64,000 nt of DNA from Picochlorum sp. 'celeri' (GCA_010909725.1 JAACMV010000016.1:721501-785500); one strand, 5' to 3'. Counted from the first letter of the stretch, positions 22,317-32,335 are shown. The notes: a model not told the origin generated them from the letters alone. Translations and numbers: made by a program.

Positions 22317-23942
22317 ATGTGTACTGGACCGGCAGCTACTACGGCTCATCCCGAGGTGGACGTGGATGTTCCAATATCATTTGGGAATAAACCTATATAC
22401 TGTATTTTATTCGGAACATGGGAATGTTATAATACGAATGCGACTACAATGTCACGAAAAAGAAGTAAGAATAACAGTCCAAATATTTCGGACAGTAACG
22501 CCTTGGTTTCCGGTCCTTCGAGAATCAGGAGCGACGAGGAGCCGAATCGCACAATAAATGACGGTGAGGATAATTTTGTGGAGGACGAGGTTGATGCGCA
22601 GCTACTTCCATCGCCGTTTGAACATGACAGTGTGCAATCTCAGTCGAGGGTTGATGCTGAGGGCTCCGCGACCCCCGACCTCGGAGCAGCGGATACACCA
22701 AATCCTGAGCGCATACAGGAATTCCGCGAGCAATTGAACCAGACACCGGGTTTTCGAGTGGATGATCTGAGTGATCATAACCTGGTGATTGGGCCACAAC
22801 TCGGTGCTGGTTCATACGGAAGGGTGCACCAGGGGTACCATCTGGTGCATGGGGACGTTGCCATCAAGATTGTTGATGGACATGATCCATCAACTCTGTT
22901 GAGTGGATTGAGGGAGATTTGTGCTTTTATGGCCATGGGACAACATCCGAACATTGCTACAGTATTTGAAACTCGCATATATCAGCATCTAAAGTGCGCC
23001 CGTCTCCCCTGGGGTCCTGATATGCCTGCAGGTCCCTCTTCGATCAGGGAAGATGGAATTTTCAGACAAACTCAGCAGAATTGGGCAGGAACCATGGGGC
23101 TTGAAAATTCCAGGGACGCGAGGATGCGCGTGGCAGTGTTCTCCAGGGATCCAGAATCCATGCTGGAGTTGCAAGTTTCCTTACGTTCTCTTGAGCAAAA
23201 TAGCGCTGCTATTCGACAAATCTATTTTGTTATTATCGGAGAATATTGCAACGGAGGAACGCTGTACGAGGCATTGAGGAGAGGAGCGTTGCGACACGAA
23301 AATCTCGAGACACGATATGTATTTCTGAAAGCTATTGCCCTCAGTATTGCATGTGCTATGCAGCACTTGCATCAAAACGACATAACCCATCGAGACCTGT
23401 CAAATACAAATGTCATGCTTCACTACACGAAAATGCATGAGGATGGCACACCTGACAAAGAGTCTTTGACGGCAAAGCTGATTGACTTTGGGCGAGCATC
23501 AGTGAATGCCGTGTCCGCTATGAGGACGAACAGTTTAAGTACAGTATCGTACTCTGCCCCTGAGTTCATGATGAAAGGAGAATCGAGCAAAGCCTCAGAT
23601 ATATTTTCTTTGGGCGTGCTGATGTGGGAGGTTTGGACAGGGTGTCTTGCATGGGAGGGCGCCAATGATGTGCAGGTTGTGTTTGCCGTGACGAGTGGCA
23701 GAATGTTGGAAATTCCCGCTGATGTCCCTCGTGACCTTGGAAGATTGATGGAATCATGCCTTTCAGTCGAATCAAACAACCGCCCAGGGATTGATGAAGT
23801 TGTCAAAGAGCTCAAGAGCATTCCATGTCTGGAAGAGGAGGGGATCAACACTGACGAAGACAGCGAGCAGCAAACTACATCATCTGGACAAGAGTGCGAC
23901 TATGGGGAAAGCTCCGATGAGCATGAAGACTCACGTATATAA
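22317..23942 (+). CDS. Ser/Thr-type protein kinase with a large N-lobe insert
   Basis: Eukaryotic protein kinase fold, up to 541 residues. Motifs in order: Gly loop GAGSYGRV (about 163), VAIK lysine (about 181), HRDLSNTN catalytic loop (about 358), IDFGRAS Mg loop (about 390), SAPEF, DIFSLGVLMWEVWTG and a final Arg motif (NNRPGIDEV). All catalytic residues are present. Roughly 75 residues are inserted between the alphaC region (NIATVFETRIYQ) and the hinge (FVIIGEYCNGGTLYEAL). The C-terminal tail is acidic. The first ATG is at 22317, but a second at 22449 (MSRKRSKNN) starts a more typical hydrophilic tail and may be the true start. Subfamily not assigned; the hinge-to-activation region looks tyrosine-kinase-like/Raf-like. 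Confidence 0.8.
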   Translation: MCTGPAATTAHPEVDVDVPISFGNKPIYCILFGTWECYNTNATTMSRKRSKNNSPNISDSNALVSGPSRIRSDEEPNRTINDGEDNFVEDEVDAQLLPSPFEHDSVQSQSRVDAEGSATPDLGAADTPNPERIQEFREQLNQTPGFRVDDLSDHNLVIGPQLGAGSYGRVHQGYHLVHGDVAIKIVDGHDPSTLLSGLREICAFMAMGQHPNIATVFETRIYQHLKCARLPWGPDMPAGPSSIREDGIFRQTQQNWAGTMGLENSRDARMRVAVFSRDPESMLELQVSLRSLEQNSAAIRQIYFVIIGEYCNGGTLYEALRRGALRHENLETRYVFLKAIALSIACAMQHLHQNDITHRDLSNTNVMLHYTKMHEDGTPDKESLTAKLIDFGRASVNAVSAMRTNSLSTVSYSAPEFMMKGESSKASDIFSLGVLMWEVWTGCLAWEGANDVQVVFAVTSGRMLEIPADVPRDLGRLMESCLSVESNNRPGIDEVVKELKSIPCLEEEGINTDEDSEQQTTSSGQECDYGESSDEHEDSRI

Positions 23943-25509
23943 TGATACCTCTGTATTTCTGAGTGAGGGGCAGGGCCCGTTTTGGAGTGGCGATCTTCCC
24001 AAACTCTGCTGGAGATGCCCTGTGTCTCCACCCTCCTGTTTTGCTACCCATAAATAAAGGTTCAGTGGGAAGTATCTGGGAACCTCACCGGATGTAATTA
24101 CCATGTAGAGTTGTGCATCCGATCGATTTGAATAAACAGCTTTTGCTTTGTGCTTTTATTTCCTTTTTTTGCCGTTTTCTTTTTCTTTAGAGCCTGAGAT
24201 GTGCTGGCCCAAGGTACACGGAAGACATTGTGGCTATTAATAATGTTTGTGGATTTATCCAGTTCCTACATTGATTTGGAACTCTCAGGCTTATATTATA
24301 AATCCCATTGGTTGAATTTGCAAATAAATTGGTTCAGAGTAGCCGTGTAATGACGCATTGAATTTTCCTTTCCCTGTGACATGGTACATTGTGGTGATGT
24401 ACGTAAACAGCCCGCAGGGAAACTGGAAAGAGCCCCATCTGACCTCCCTGCATGATACTCGTGCAGTATTGATTACGACAGTAGCCTATCCCTACTGTTC
24501 ATCTGCGTTCTCAGCAATCTTTCAAACTGCCAGAACCTAGTGATACTACCCACCCAGTGACTGATTGGCGGAAATACCGCAAAACTGCCAGTAGTCACTC
24601 CCATAGGGAATTCCTCCATTAAATTGGAGACGAGATATTTTTCATCTCTTTCTGGCATACTCCATGGCTATTTAATACAGACATAAAATGTCGTCACGTG
24701 ACGCCGCTGACATGCGAGGAGAGGGAACGATGGAACTCGAAGCAGGGAGCAAGCTCATCCTAGAGGCATTGAAATTGCGATGTTCGACATTTTAATGGAG
24801 AAACTATGTGAAAATATGTAGAGTTTTACATGGGCGCTGACAAGAGGCATCGTTTTTCAGGGGCCTCAATAGTTCGAGCATCCACTGCAGAAGAACCAGC
24901 TGGCTCTAATTGGCCAGGTCCGAGGCGCACCGGCTTACTTTGAAGCTGACATTCAACATTGAATTTGCCTGATTTGTGGCATAGTACCCAGTACGATTTT
25001 AAATGTCATGAATCTCTCAATGGAGGATTGTTCCGCACGCAGAAATGGAAAGGGTTGATGAAGTACATGTGAATACTCTGTGCGATGAAGAAGAACAGAT
25101 AGATCAGGAAAAACTTTATCAGGATGAATTTTTTAAAGATGGAAGGGCCCATTAAATCCGATAATCCTCGGCGATATAAGATGTTCGCATGCCAAATCAG
25201 TTCCCCTGAGAGTGAAAAAAACTAGACAATTCAAAAGCAGAATTCAACCGCTCATCTCCCCACCCTGTGATCTCTCGGAACTTTTCTCTCTTGGTGATTG
25301 TCCTTGCCCATGGAGCCACCGAAGTGAATAATGAAAGAGAAAAAGCCAGATGCTCATACATGGAAGGCACAACAGTTTTGAGATGTTATTTGCCTGAGGT
25401 TGCGCTCTTCCTATTCGGCACCTCGACACAGGTTGTTTGCTGCATCCGGCATAAGATGACACTGGCTGATACTCTGAGATAAAATGAGAATGGTGTGGGG
25501 CGTGGCTGC

Positions 25510-25590
25510 TGGTCATTAACTATTTTTGTTAATGACCACGACGCCTGGTTATGGTTACGCCTGGTTCGTTAGAGATCACGACGCCTGTTT
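25510..25590. repeat. Perfect 11-bp hairpin followed by short direct repeats
   Basis: TGGTCATTAAC (25510-25520), a 7-nt loop TATTTTT, and GTTAATGACCA (25528-25538) form a perfect 11-bp stem. Immediately after it, CACGACGCCTG occurs twice and ACGCCTGGTT twice within about 50 bp. No flanking gene lies within 1.5 kb. Confidence 0.8.
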
Positions 25591-26112
25591 CCTCAGACGA
25601 AGGATGTATGATGAGAGGCTAGCCTTTCACAATTTATCTCCGATTTTCTTTAACTCATCAATGACTTTCTATCACTGATTCCTCTTCTGGGTGCCATTCC
25701 GCTGCTGATGACAATTGTAAGGAGGAATTCCACTAGTGTATCCATGAATTGGCATATCCATGAAATGCATCTAAAGCATGGATGGGAATCAAACCAGTTT
25801 TCAAGTTCTGATTGCTATTACTGGAATAAATCACCAAGAAGGACTTTCATCTCTGGTTATAATATCAGTTCATATAAAATTTGCTCATACAGCAATGCTG
25901 ACAGGTCCTAACCTGTATTAGACAATAGACACCTTAAGCATGCAGATATATATATAGTCCACCAGATGAGTTGGAAATCGACAGTGACCTTGCGTTGTGA
26001 TTTTTGTGCCACTGAACCGTGTTTCATCCATTTTATATATCTGGTATATAAAGGGTTATTTATTCACCACTATCGTACCTGTAAGGTTCTACGAAAAGAA
26101 GTAAACAAAACT

Positions 26113-26208
26113 CCGGGGTCAAAGCAATGGAGTCACATTAATTCCAAATTGCCCCCCTATCAAGTCTAATCGTGGATGGGACAGTCACATTAAGATCGGA
26201 TAGTTCAA
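26113..26208. repeat. Diverged repeat copy A
   Basis: Ordered motifs CCGGGGTCAAA (26113-26123), GGATGGGAC (26174-26182) and GATAGTTCAA (26199-26208). The same three motifs occur in the same order in copy B, with identical 25-bp spacing between the last two. Confidence 0.65.
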
Positions 26209-26471
26209 CTCTCTCCCTATAATAGTCAAATTGCATCCTTTCCAAATCAAAATCCCATTCACTGCAAACTGTAAATCCACAACCCCGAAAAATTACTCGG
26301 ACTATCTCCCTGGAGTCCCTCAGCATGATATTTTCAAACACAAAAGCGGGGGAATGGAGAAGATTGAATGAGCGTTTCGTGGAGTTTCATGCATGCCCAT
26401 GCTTGAAAACACGACACAAAAGTCTACCGAGTGCTTGGATACTCGGTAAAAAAACCCGTTGATAAAAACGT

Positions 26472-26558
26472 CCGGGGTCAAATATACGAATTTTTTACAA
26501 CACTCTCGATCACACGCAGCGGCGGATGGGACGTTAGCTAAAGACAACGATAGTTCAA
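26472..26558. repeat. Diverged repeat copy B
   Basis: CCGGGGTCAAA (26472-26482), GGATGGGAC (26524-26532) and GATAGTTCAA (26549-26558). Preceded about 75 bp upstream by CATGCCCATGC, as copy C also is. Confidence 0.65.
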
Positions 26559-27206
26559 TTCTAAAGAGAATCGTTAATCTGCCGTTATTCGTTTTATTCC
26601 CATTGATGTTTTTATTGCATGGACCATCAAAATGAATGCATCGATTGATAAAAGACGCTAACCATATCTCAGAGAGATCGCGCTGCGTGCTGCAGCACAT
26701 GACTGTTTTGGCGAAGAAGATATCTGATTTGAGACAGGCACATGAAGAACTACATGTCTACCCACACTACTTACTTGCAGTATGCAACTTCTCATGTCAC
26801 CCTGCTCGACAGTTTGGACTTCTAACAGTACACCCACAATGTCGGATTAAATATATGCATGGGAAAATCTCATTTAGGGATGACTCGTCCGAGGATCTTG
26901 CGTGCCTGTGGCAGCTCCTGCTGCAAGCCAGTACCCGCTTTTATTGTAAAGCATTGTTTGAAAATATCTAATCATCCAGGTCGTATCCCCCTTAAATTCG
27001 GTACATAAATCAAATGCTATTTGTCTATTCATTGGATGCACTGTAGTATATGCTGCTGGAAAAATGAATCTCATCCTTATTGCCGGGATCAACAAAGTTT
27101 CGTTGGCCTGGTACTCCCATCCCCTTTAGCTCCACGCCTTTCATCACTCTAAATAATAACCGCGGCACTCGAAAATGATATTGGCATGGTCGTGCTACAG
27201 AGCAGA

Positions 27207-27302
27207 CCTCATGCACGCCCATGCATGCCCATGCCCAAATAGCGATAAACAGATTTCTACATCCACTGTGCATTTTGAAAAGCAGGCTGTGCCGGGGTCA
27301 AA
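27207..27302. repeat. Diverged repeat copy C (partial)
   Basis: CCGGGGTCAAA at 27292-27302, preceded by CATGCCCATGC-type sequence near 27220-27235, as in copy B. The two downstream motifs of copies A and B are not clear here. Confidence 0.45.
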
Positions 27303-28450
27303 ATGACTGTGCTCTCAATACTGCGCCAAGATGGCGAGTTTCATCGAATTAAACCGAACACAAGAAGCATGGCGAGAGGAAACGTTTCTGTTGATGCGTT
27401 TTAAAATATTTTTTTCCTTTGCTTTAGAGGCGATAACCATAAGAGCGGATCATCTAGGCCGCAGGAACTCTTTTAATCCACAGGTTTTTAAAACCAGATT
27501 CGACAAAACCCTCTGGAATTCCTGTGCATGTATCCAAGTAAAAAAATATGCGATAAAATTCGATAGTGTTGTCCTCCTTTGGCCTAAAATCGATCTACTC
27601 GATGAGCAAAATAGCGATCGAATAGAGAAATAATATACATGCAGCACTCTTACTTGTTTTAAAGAAAGACTCCGAAAAGTATTCCGGTCAGACTTCCTCT
27701 CACTTCCAAGAAACAGAGCATATTAATTGGATTTTGAGATGGGATATACTATCCAATCTACCATAGATAGGATAAGCATGCCAATTGGTACAAACAAGGT
27801 TGTTGTGTGTGTTGGTCATGCACATATTATTTTGCCAAATAGCATAGGGATGACCAGACATGCTTGGGATTGCTTGGTCTCCACAAAGCATGATCATATA
27901 ATAATGTAGAAAATAGTAGAGATGATGAATTATTGAGGACAATATGAATAATGTGGACGCTGTGGTCGAAAATTGCATCCAGGAGGCCAGCTCTTACAGC
28001 AAACACTATTCTTCTACCCCATTCCGAATGATTCTTGCACGTATATAATCTACATCCTGGAAATGAACTTGTCCTCATAATTCCTCCGAGTAGTATAGAG
28101 GTCGATATCATGGATCCAAAGTGGCAGTTGCCATGTTTCCACGCAGCTATCCACAACCTCTCACTCCATCTCCCCGTTTCCCCTCTGCAAAAATCCAAGT
28201 CGAAGAAAGCGGTGCTCTACACAGTATACTCTATGAGCAAAAGAAATCAAGTCACGCTGAAAGATGGATCTATGCCTTGCAACACTTTAAGATGCACATG
28301 AGGTCTTCCTCCTCCATGCCAGACCACTGATTTGGTCCATTCTTGTACTCTCTTCCGATACGCGGTCATGCAAATACCCGTTATTCGTATTTCTATCAAT
28401 AAAAAGGATCCATATAGCAAAAGGCAGATAGAGAGAGAGTAGCAGTGGCA

Positions 28451-29668
28451 ATGCGTGCTTCTTGTGCATGCCCGTCGGTCAGGGGTGTCGGAACCTTTGG
28501 CCGACAGAGATCCGCATATGAAGCATTAAATCTTCAGAATACATTAAATAAAAGTTACTATCCACTCGGAGAGCGACATATATGCGTATTCGCGAAAAGA
28601 GGTGGGGGTAAAAGGGCAAAGAATGGAGGGCGTGGAAACAGGACACGAGACGACGAGGATGTTGAGATATTCAATATAGATTCTGGATGGAACGAGAATG
28701 CATTTGCAGTGGCAGCAGAGGTTTTATCGGAGATGCATGGATGGGATGTGAGCACTCCCAGGACTCGGTATACAGAAGAAGAAGAAGAAGAAGAAGAAGA
28801 GGAGGATCACTCGGATGATGATGACGATCTGTATGCTGGTATGGATGAGGACGATGGATTTCTTCTCACGAGTGATGATTTCTCTGACGACGACGACATG
28901 GTCGAATGGAATGCTGATGACAATGATGTTGTGACAACTGAAAACATTCTGGACTCTATTCCAAGGCATGTGCTCAAGAAATTAGTCAGAGCTCAAGAAG
29001 AGGCGATGGAAGAGGAAGAAAAATTAGATTCAAACAACCAGAGGCGAGTTGCTGCCCGGTACAAAGTCCACAAACGACTGCGAATTATATCTGGTACAGC
29101 TGCAAGTGTGCGCCTCATGTCTCCCCAAGGTGATCAAACGAGGCCCATGATGGAGAAGGTTCGGGGGGCTGTCTTTAGCATGATAGGATCATTATACGGA
29201 ACGATAGGCGGTCTTCCTTCGGACACGAGATGGCTCGATTTGTTCGCAGGAACAGGTGCAGTTGGCATTGAGGCCATGTCTAGAGGGGTTGGCCAGGGCC
29301 ATTTTGTGGAGCTTTCAGACTGGGTGGTGGAAAATTGCCTGTCTAAAAATATTCAGAATTGTCAATTAGAAGATAGAGCTATAATTCATACCATGAAGGC
29401 GGAAGAGTACTTGAAGAGGGCTGCTCGATTGCCTGGACAGGCGACATTTGACTTTATATCAGTATGCCCACCGTATGAGCTTGTGTCGTATCCAGAACTG
29501 TATGAACTCTTGGAAGCCAGTAATTTAATTGGAGAAGATACTATAGTCCTTGTTGAGTATCCCCAGCGAGTCAAAAAGCACATCACTGATACATTGGGGC
29601 CACTCAGCAAGGTTCGAGACCGCAAGTATGGGCGCACCCTCTTGGCATTGTATGCCAAGGTTGACTAG
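28451..29668 (+). CDS. RsmD-like rRNA (guanine-N2) methyltransferase, plastid
   Basis: Class I AdoMet methyltransferase predicted to methylate G966 of plastid 16S rRNA. The N-terminal part (about 1-190) has a transit-like start, an RNA-binding-like GGGKRAKNGGRGNR stretch and long acidic runs, including about ten Glu encoded by a GAA microsatellite (28775-28805). The catalytic domain carries DLFAGTGAVGIEAMSRG (motif I) and CPPYELVSYPELYELL (motif IV). Bacterial enzymes have DPPY; plastid plant homologues have TPPY-type variants, so CPPY is a further variant. The C-terminus VLVEYP and KYGRTLLALY fits the family. The first ATG in frame is at 28451. Confidence 0.85.
   Translation: MRASCACPSVRGVGTFGRQRSAYEALNLQNTLNKSYYPLGERHICVFAKRGGGKRAKNGGRGNRTRDDEDVEIFNIDSGWNENAFAVAAEVLSEMHGWDVSTPRTRYTEEEEEEEEEEDHSDDDDDLYAGMDEDDGFLLTSDDFSDDDDMVEWNADDNDVVTTENILDSIPRHVLKKLVRAQEEAMEEEEKLDSNNQRRVAARYKVHKRLRIISGTAASVRLMSPQGDQTRPMMEKVRGAVFSMIGSLYGTIGGLPSDTRWLDLFAGTGAVGIEAMSRGVGQGHFVELSDWVVENCLSKNIQNCQLEDRAIIHTMKAEEYLKRAARLPGQATFDFISVCPPYELVSYPELYELLEASNLIGEDTIVLVEYPQRVKKHITDTLGPLSKVRDRKYGRTLLALYAKVD
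28775..28805 (+). repeat. GAA microsatellite within the RsmD gene
   Basis: About eight GAA units followed by two GAG codons, encoding a poly-Glu run; a likely length-polymorphic site. Confidence 0.9.
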
Positions 29669-29702
29669 GCATGGCAGGTACCTCTATAACATGAAAAAAT
29701 AG

Positions 29703-29720
29703 AATAATAATAATAATAAT
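29703..29720. repeat. (AAT)6 microsatellite
   Basis: Six AAT units in the 3' spacer between the convergent RsmD and coiled-coil genes. Confidence 0.9.
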
Positions 29721-29765
29721 AAAATTGAAAATTGTTGCGTCGCATTCACGAGTACAAACAAACAA

Positions 29766-30536
29766 CTAGTACCCAGTATCAAGACGCAATGCTGACATTC
29801 CAAGCGCATCACTATGATGAGTCTTACTGGTGGCCCCATTCTCATACTCCCGCAGTCTTCTCCGGAGCTCTGCGTTTTCATCCATCAAGTATTGCTCATT
29901 TCGCTGAACAGATTCCAAGCTCGCCCGCAGGGTTTTGTTCTCCTGCCTCGCCTCCCGGAGAGAGGCAGCAGCCTCTTTTGCACTACTCCTTGCCAAACAG
30001 ACCACATGTTCCATCCGCATCACCTCTCGTTGCACATCTGATAGTTTCTCACACATGTCTGATCGCGCCATCAACGCATCTGCCCGACTCTCACTCAACT
30101 GCTTCACCACAGCTGTCAAGTTGAATACTTCTTGCATCTTGATATTCAACTCATCCTCCAAGCGCTTCTTCTCCAACGCAAGGCAATGGCTAGACACACC
30201 GCCACGACTACCAGAAGATGTGCAGTGTCGGTCTTCTTCGTCGTCGTCGTCGTCGCCGCCATGTCGCGTGGGCGGTGTCCTCGTCAAGGCGCTCACAATG
30301 CACTGAACAAGCCCTGGTGAAGGGCTGTTCTGCCTGTCAGCCAAGAATGTTTCCGTCGGTGGAGTCTCCGGCATCATCGACACACTACCACCTCTTTCAT
30401 CAAAGCATGCATTCGAATCCCCACCCCGATCACACGCCTCTGTGTTCGCGGTAGTTCCCGCCCCAAGGCTCGAACGAGAATCAACAACGAGACCCGAAGG
30501 GTCAACCATTCTCTCAATCTCTGCCCTCATTCTCAT
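29766..30536 (-). CDS. Coiled-coil protein, unrecognised
   Basis: A 256-residue single-exon frame beginning MRMRAEIERMVD. Residues 1-120 are low complexity (Ser/Thr/Pro/Gly) with an Asp/Glu run (DDDDDEED, encoded by a repeated GTC/GAC tract). Residues about 120-235 have continuous heptads (LEKKRLEDELNIKMQEVF, then LREARQENKTLRASLE) predicting a parallel coiled coil. No catalytic motif. It could be a structural or scaffold protein; function unknown. Convergent with RsmD; its start faces the palindrome-bearing spacer. Confidence 0.6.
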   Translation of the reverse strand: MRMRAEIERMVDPSGLVVDSRSSLGAGTTANTEACDRGGDSNACFDERGGSVSMMPETPPTETFLADRQNSPSPGLVQCIVSALTRTPPTRHGGDDDDDEEDRHCTSSGSRGGVSSHCLALEKKRLEDELNIKMQEVFNLTAVVKQLSESRADALMARSDMCEKLSDVQREVMRMEHVVCLARSSAKEAAASLREARQENKTLRASLESVQRNEQYLMDENAELRRRLREYENGATSKTHHSDALGMSALRLDTGY

Positions 30537-31201
30537 CCCAAATATGAATTAAACTACGTATTTTGCTGTAAATATCACCTATCCGTGCTCCAAGGCCACG
30601 GCGTTCAGCACGTCAACTGTGACAACGTGATTGTATCTTGGACCAGGAATCGCACTCAATAGGTCACCTCAACATGGCACATTTCCCATATATGTACCAT
30701 TATATCAAATTACAATGTTATGGATGTGTGAGAAGGTCAAATACCAACTAGGTCATGTTGCGAATATTCGTTGATGATCAGAGTCGAAGATTCGTTGATT
30801 CCTCACGAGGAGTATCTGCAGATACTCCCTTGGATTCAACGTATCTCTCTCCATGAAGAGATATCATCATGCGATTCCTCTTCTTCTTCTTCTTCTTGTC
30901 AGAGGAGAGAGATGCAACGATTCTGCACTCGAACAACGTCATGTATGTCAGTAGTAGTTGTTATCATGATCATAATAGTCAGTCGCTTCGAATTCGAAGA
31001 ATCAAGAATTCTTGATGCATCTCATGGTCACCTCCTGTATGTGCATGGAGAGATGTGGCTCATCCTAGAACACCCTTCCAAGAAGAAAGGCACCTACATC
31101 CTGTCAAAATATGGTTATGGGTTCCAAAATACCATGCATGCTAATGACCAAGTACACATGATATTATGTGAAAAAAAAAATACTACTGGCAATTTTCAAA
31201 T
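30537..31201. promoter_or_regulatory. Divergent spacer with a cluster of perfect palindromes
   Basis: This 665-bp region lies between outward-facing genes. It holds GGAGTATCTGCAGATACTCC (30809-30828), an inverted pair TATCTCT/AGAGATA (30842-30863), CTTCGAATTCGAAG (30986-30999) and ATCAAGAATTCTTGAT (31001-31016), plus a (CTT)6 run at 30880-30897. A 144-codon frame runs through it from 30774 but overlaps the next gene's signal peptide and looks non-coding. Confidence 0.6.
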
Positions 31202-31937
31202 ATGAAAAAGACCATTGCCCTTGTGCTGGTTTTTGCCACAACTCTTTTTCAGAGCGGAGGTATGCCGACGTGTCTTCGGAAAGTAAAGGTGTTAGAGTCT
31301 CTTATTCTATTGCATTTGGTGCAGTTTCTGCTCAGTGGGCGTTTGATTTGTCAGAAGATGATGATTTGATGCCTTCCAAGATTCGTACGTTGTCCATGAT
31401 TTTTCCCAAACCCATCATGTTACCTGGGTCATATTTTTGACGAGTTTGTACGCTTTCTTTCCAGCCGGTCGCCAATTGCTGCAACAGTACAGTCCTGAGC
31501 CGATTCCCATTCCTCCAGCACCGCCAGGTCCACTTCCAGTGCCCCCCACACCTCCACCTCCACCTCCGCCAGAATTTGATCCAGCCATCTCAACAACTCT
31601 GGATTCGCCGCCTCTCCTTCTGGAGCTTCCACAGAATGTCGAGTGCGAAGGTTCCGATTTGACGTCGCTTGCGAATGGAATCTGCGCGAGTGCTGTCGCT
31701 GGTGCCTCGGGTGGTGATGAGGAGATTGCCAGTCAGCTTGTGTGCACGGCCACTGCATCGTGTACAGATGGAGGTATCAATGTGGATGTATCAATCACAG
31801 TGGCCAGGACCGAGATAAGTGAAGATCCTGAGGTGAATCAGCTATACGATGAACTTGCAGCCTCAGTTGGTGCAGATCTCCAAGACCCAGAATTCCTGGA
31901 AGCTGCCGTGGCTGCTGCACTCACACCTCCCTCATAG
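31202..31937 (+). CDS. Secreted proline-rich protein, three exons
   Basis: Exons 31202..31259, 31325..31384 and 31465..31937 join at phase 1 twice (introns GTATGC..GGTGCAG 65 nt and GTACGT..TTCCAG 80 nt) to give 196 residues. Exon 1 plus the start of exon 2 make a textbook signal peptide beginning MKKTIALVLVFATTLF and ending GVSA with cleavage before Gln; correct splicing is what creates the cleavage site. A proline-rich hinge (PIPIPPAPPGPLPVPPTPP and a Pro run) follows, then a roughly 130-residue domain with four Cys and alternating hydrophobic residues. The plan recalls green-algal extracellular-matrix hydroxyproline-rich proteins, but the C-terminal domain is not recognised. Confidence 0.7.
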
Positions 31938-32335
31938 GAGGAGGAAAGTCCTGTTGTTCATACAACTACCATGATTGTTGTTTCCATACTTGAACCAAGA
32001 TACGCACCAATTCGTGCATGAATATGTACACTTCAACCACAGATATTTGAGATATTCCCATGAGAGTGAAGAATGCTGCAACAGCATGTACCCAAGGATA
32101 CTATGTATGATGATGCTCATCCAACGATATATATATGTACGCACTGTTATGTAACCATGTCATGTATCCGCAGAGAATTGTATTCTTTTGAATATGCAAC
32201 ACATCATAATGTGGACCTACCCTGCATGCAGGTTCTTCCAGGGAATCATGGAACAAGCACAAAGGCTCTTGCAGCCAGCCTGTTGCACGAGTAGTATATC
32301 ATAAAATATTATTATTTCAGAGAGAAAAAACAAAG
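31938..32335. other. Intergenic, no gene seen
   Basis: This 398-bp AT-rich spacer between plus-strand genes serves as the proteasome gene promoter. It contains TATATATATG near 32129; nothing else is supported. Confidence 0.45.

Larger units (their letters stand above)
23943..28450. other. 4.5 kb gene-poor, AT-richer block
   Basis: No convincing protein gene on either strand. Open frames are at most about 125 codons, overlap each other and match nothing recognised. Base composition by eye is near 40% GC against roughly 48-55% in neighbouring coding sequence. It contains the pyrimidine-rich run near 24150-24190, a palindrome GTCACGTGAC near 24693, a strong hairpin and short direct repeats at 25510-25590, and diverged repeats between about 26110 and 27310. 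No tRNA, snRNA or SRP RNA signature was recognised. Elsewhere spacers rarely exceed 0.6 kb, so this is the outstanding gap of the window. Confidence 0.7.

Noticed and set aside
25563..25600. B-box-like sequence GGTTCGTTAGAG suggesting a tRNA
   Set aside because: No matching A-box, anticodon arm or acceptor stem could be built around it.
26320..26971. Overlapping frames of 110-126 codons in the gene-empty block
   Set aside because: They lie on both strands over the same repeats, show no recognised domain, and copies of the repeat interrupt them with stops.
30774..31205. A 144-codon frame in the spacer upstream of the secreted protein
   Set aside because: It contains a Ser run from a CTT microsatellite and palindromic sequence, overlaps the signal-peptide exon, and has no family resemblance or coding-like composition.
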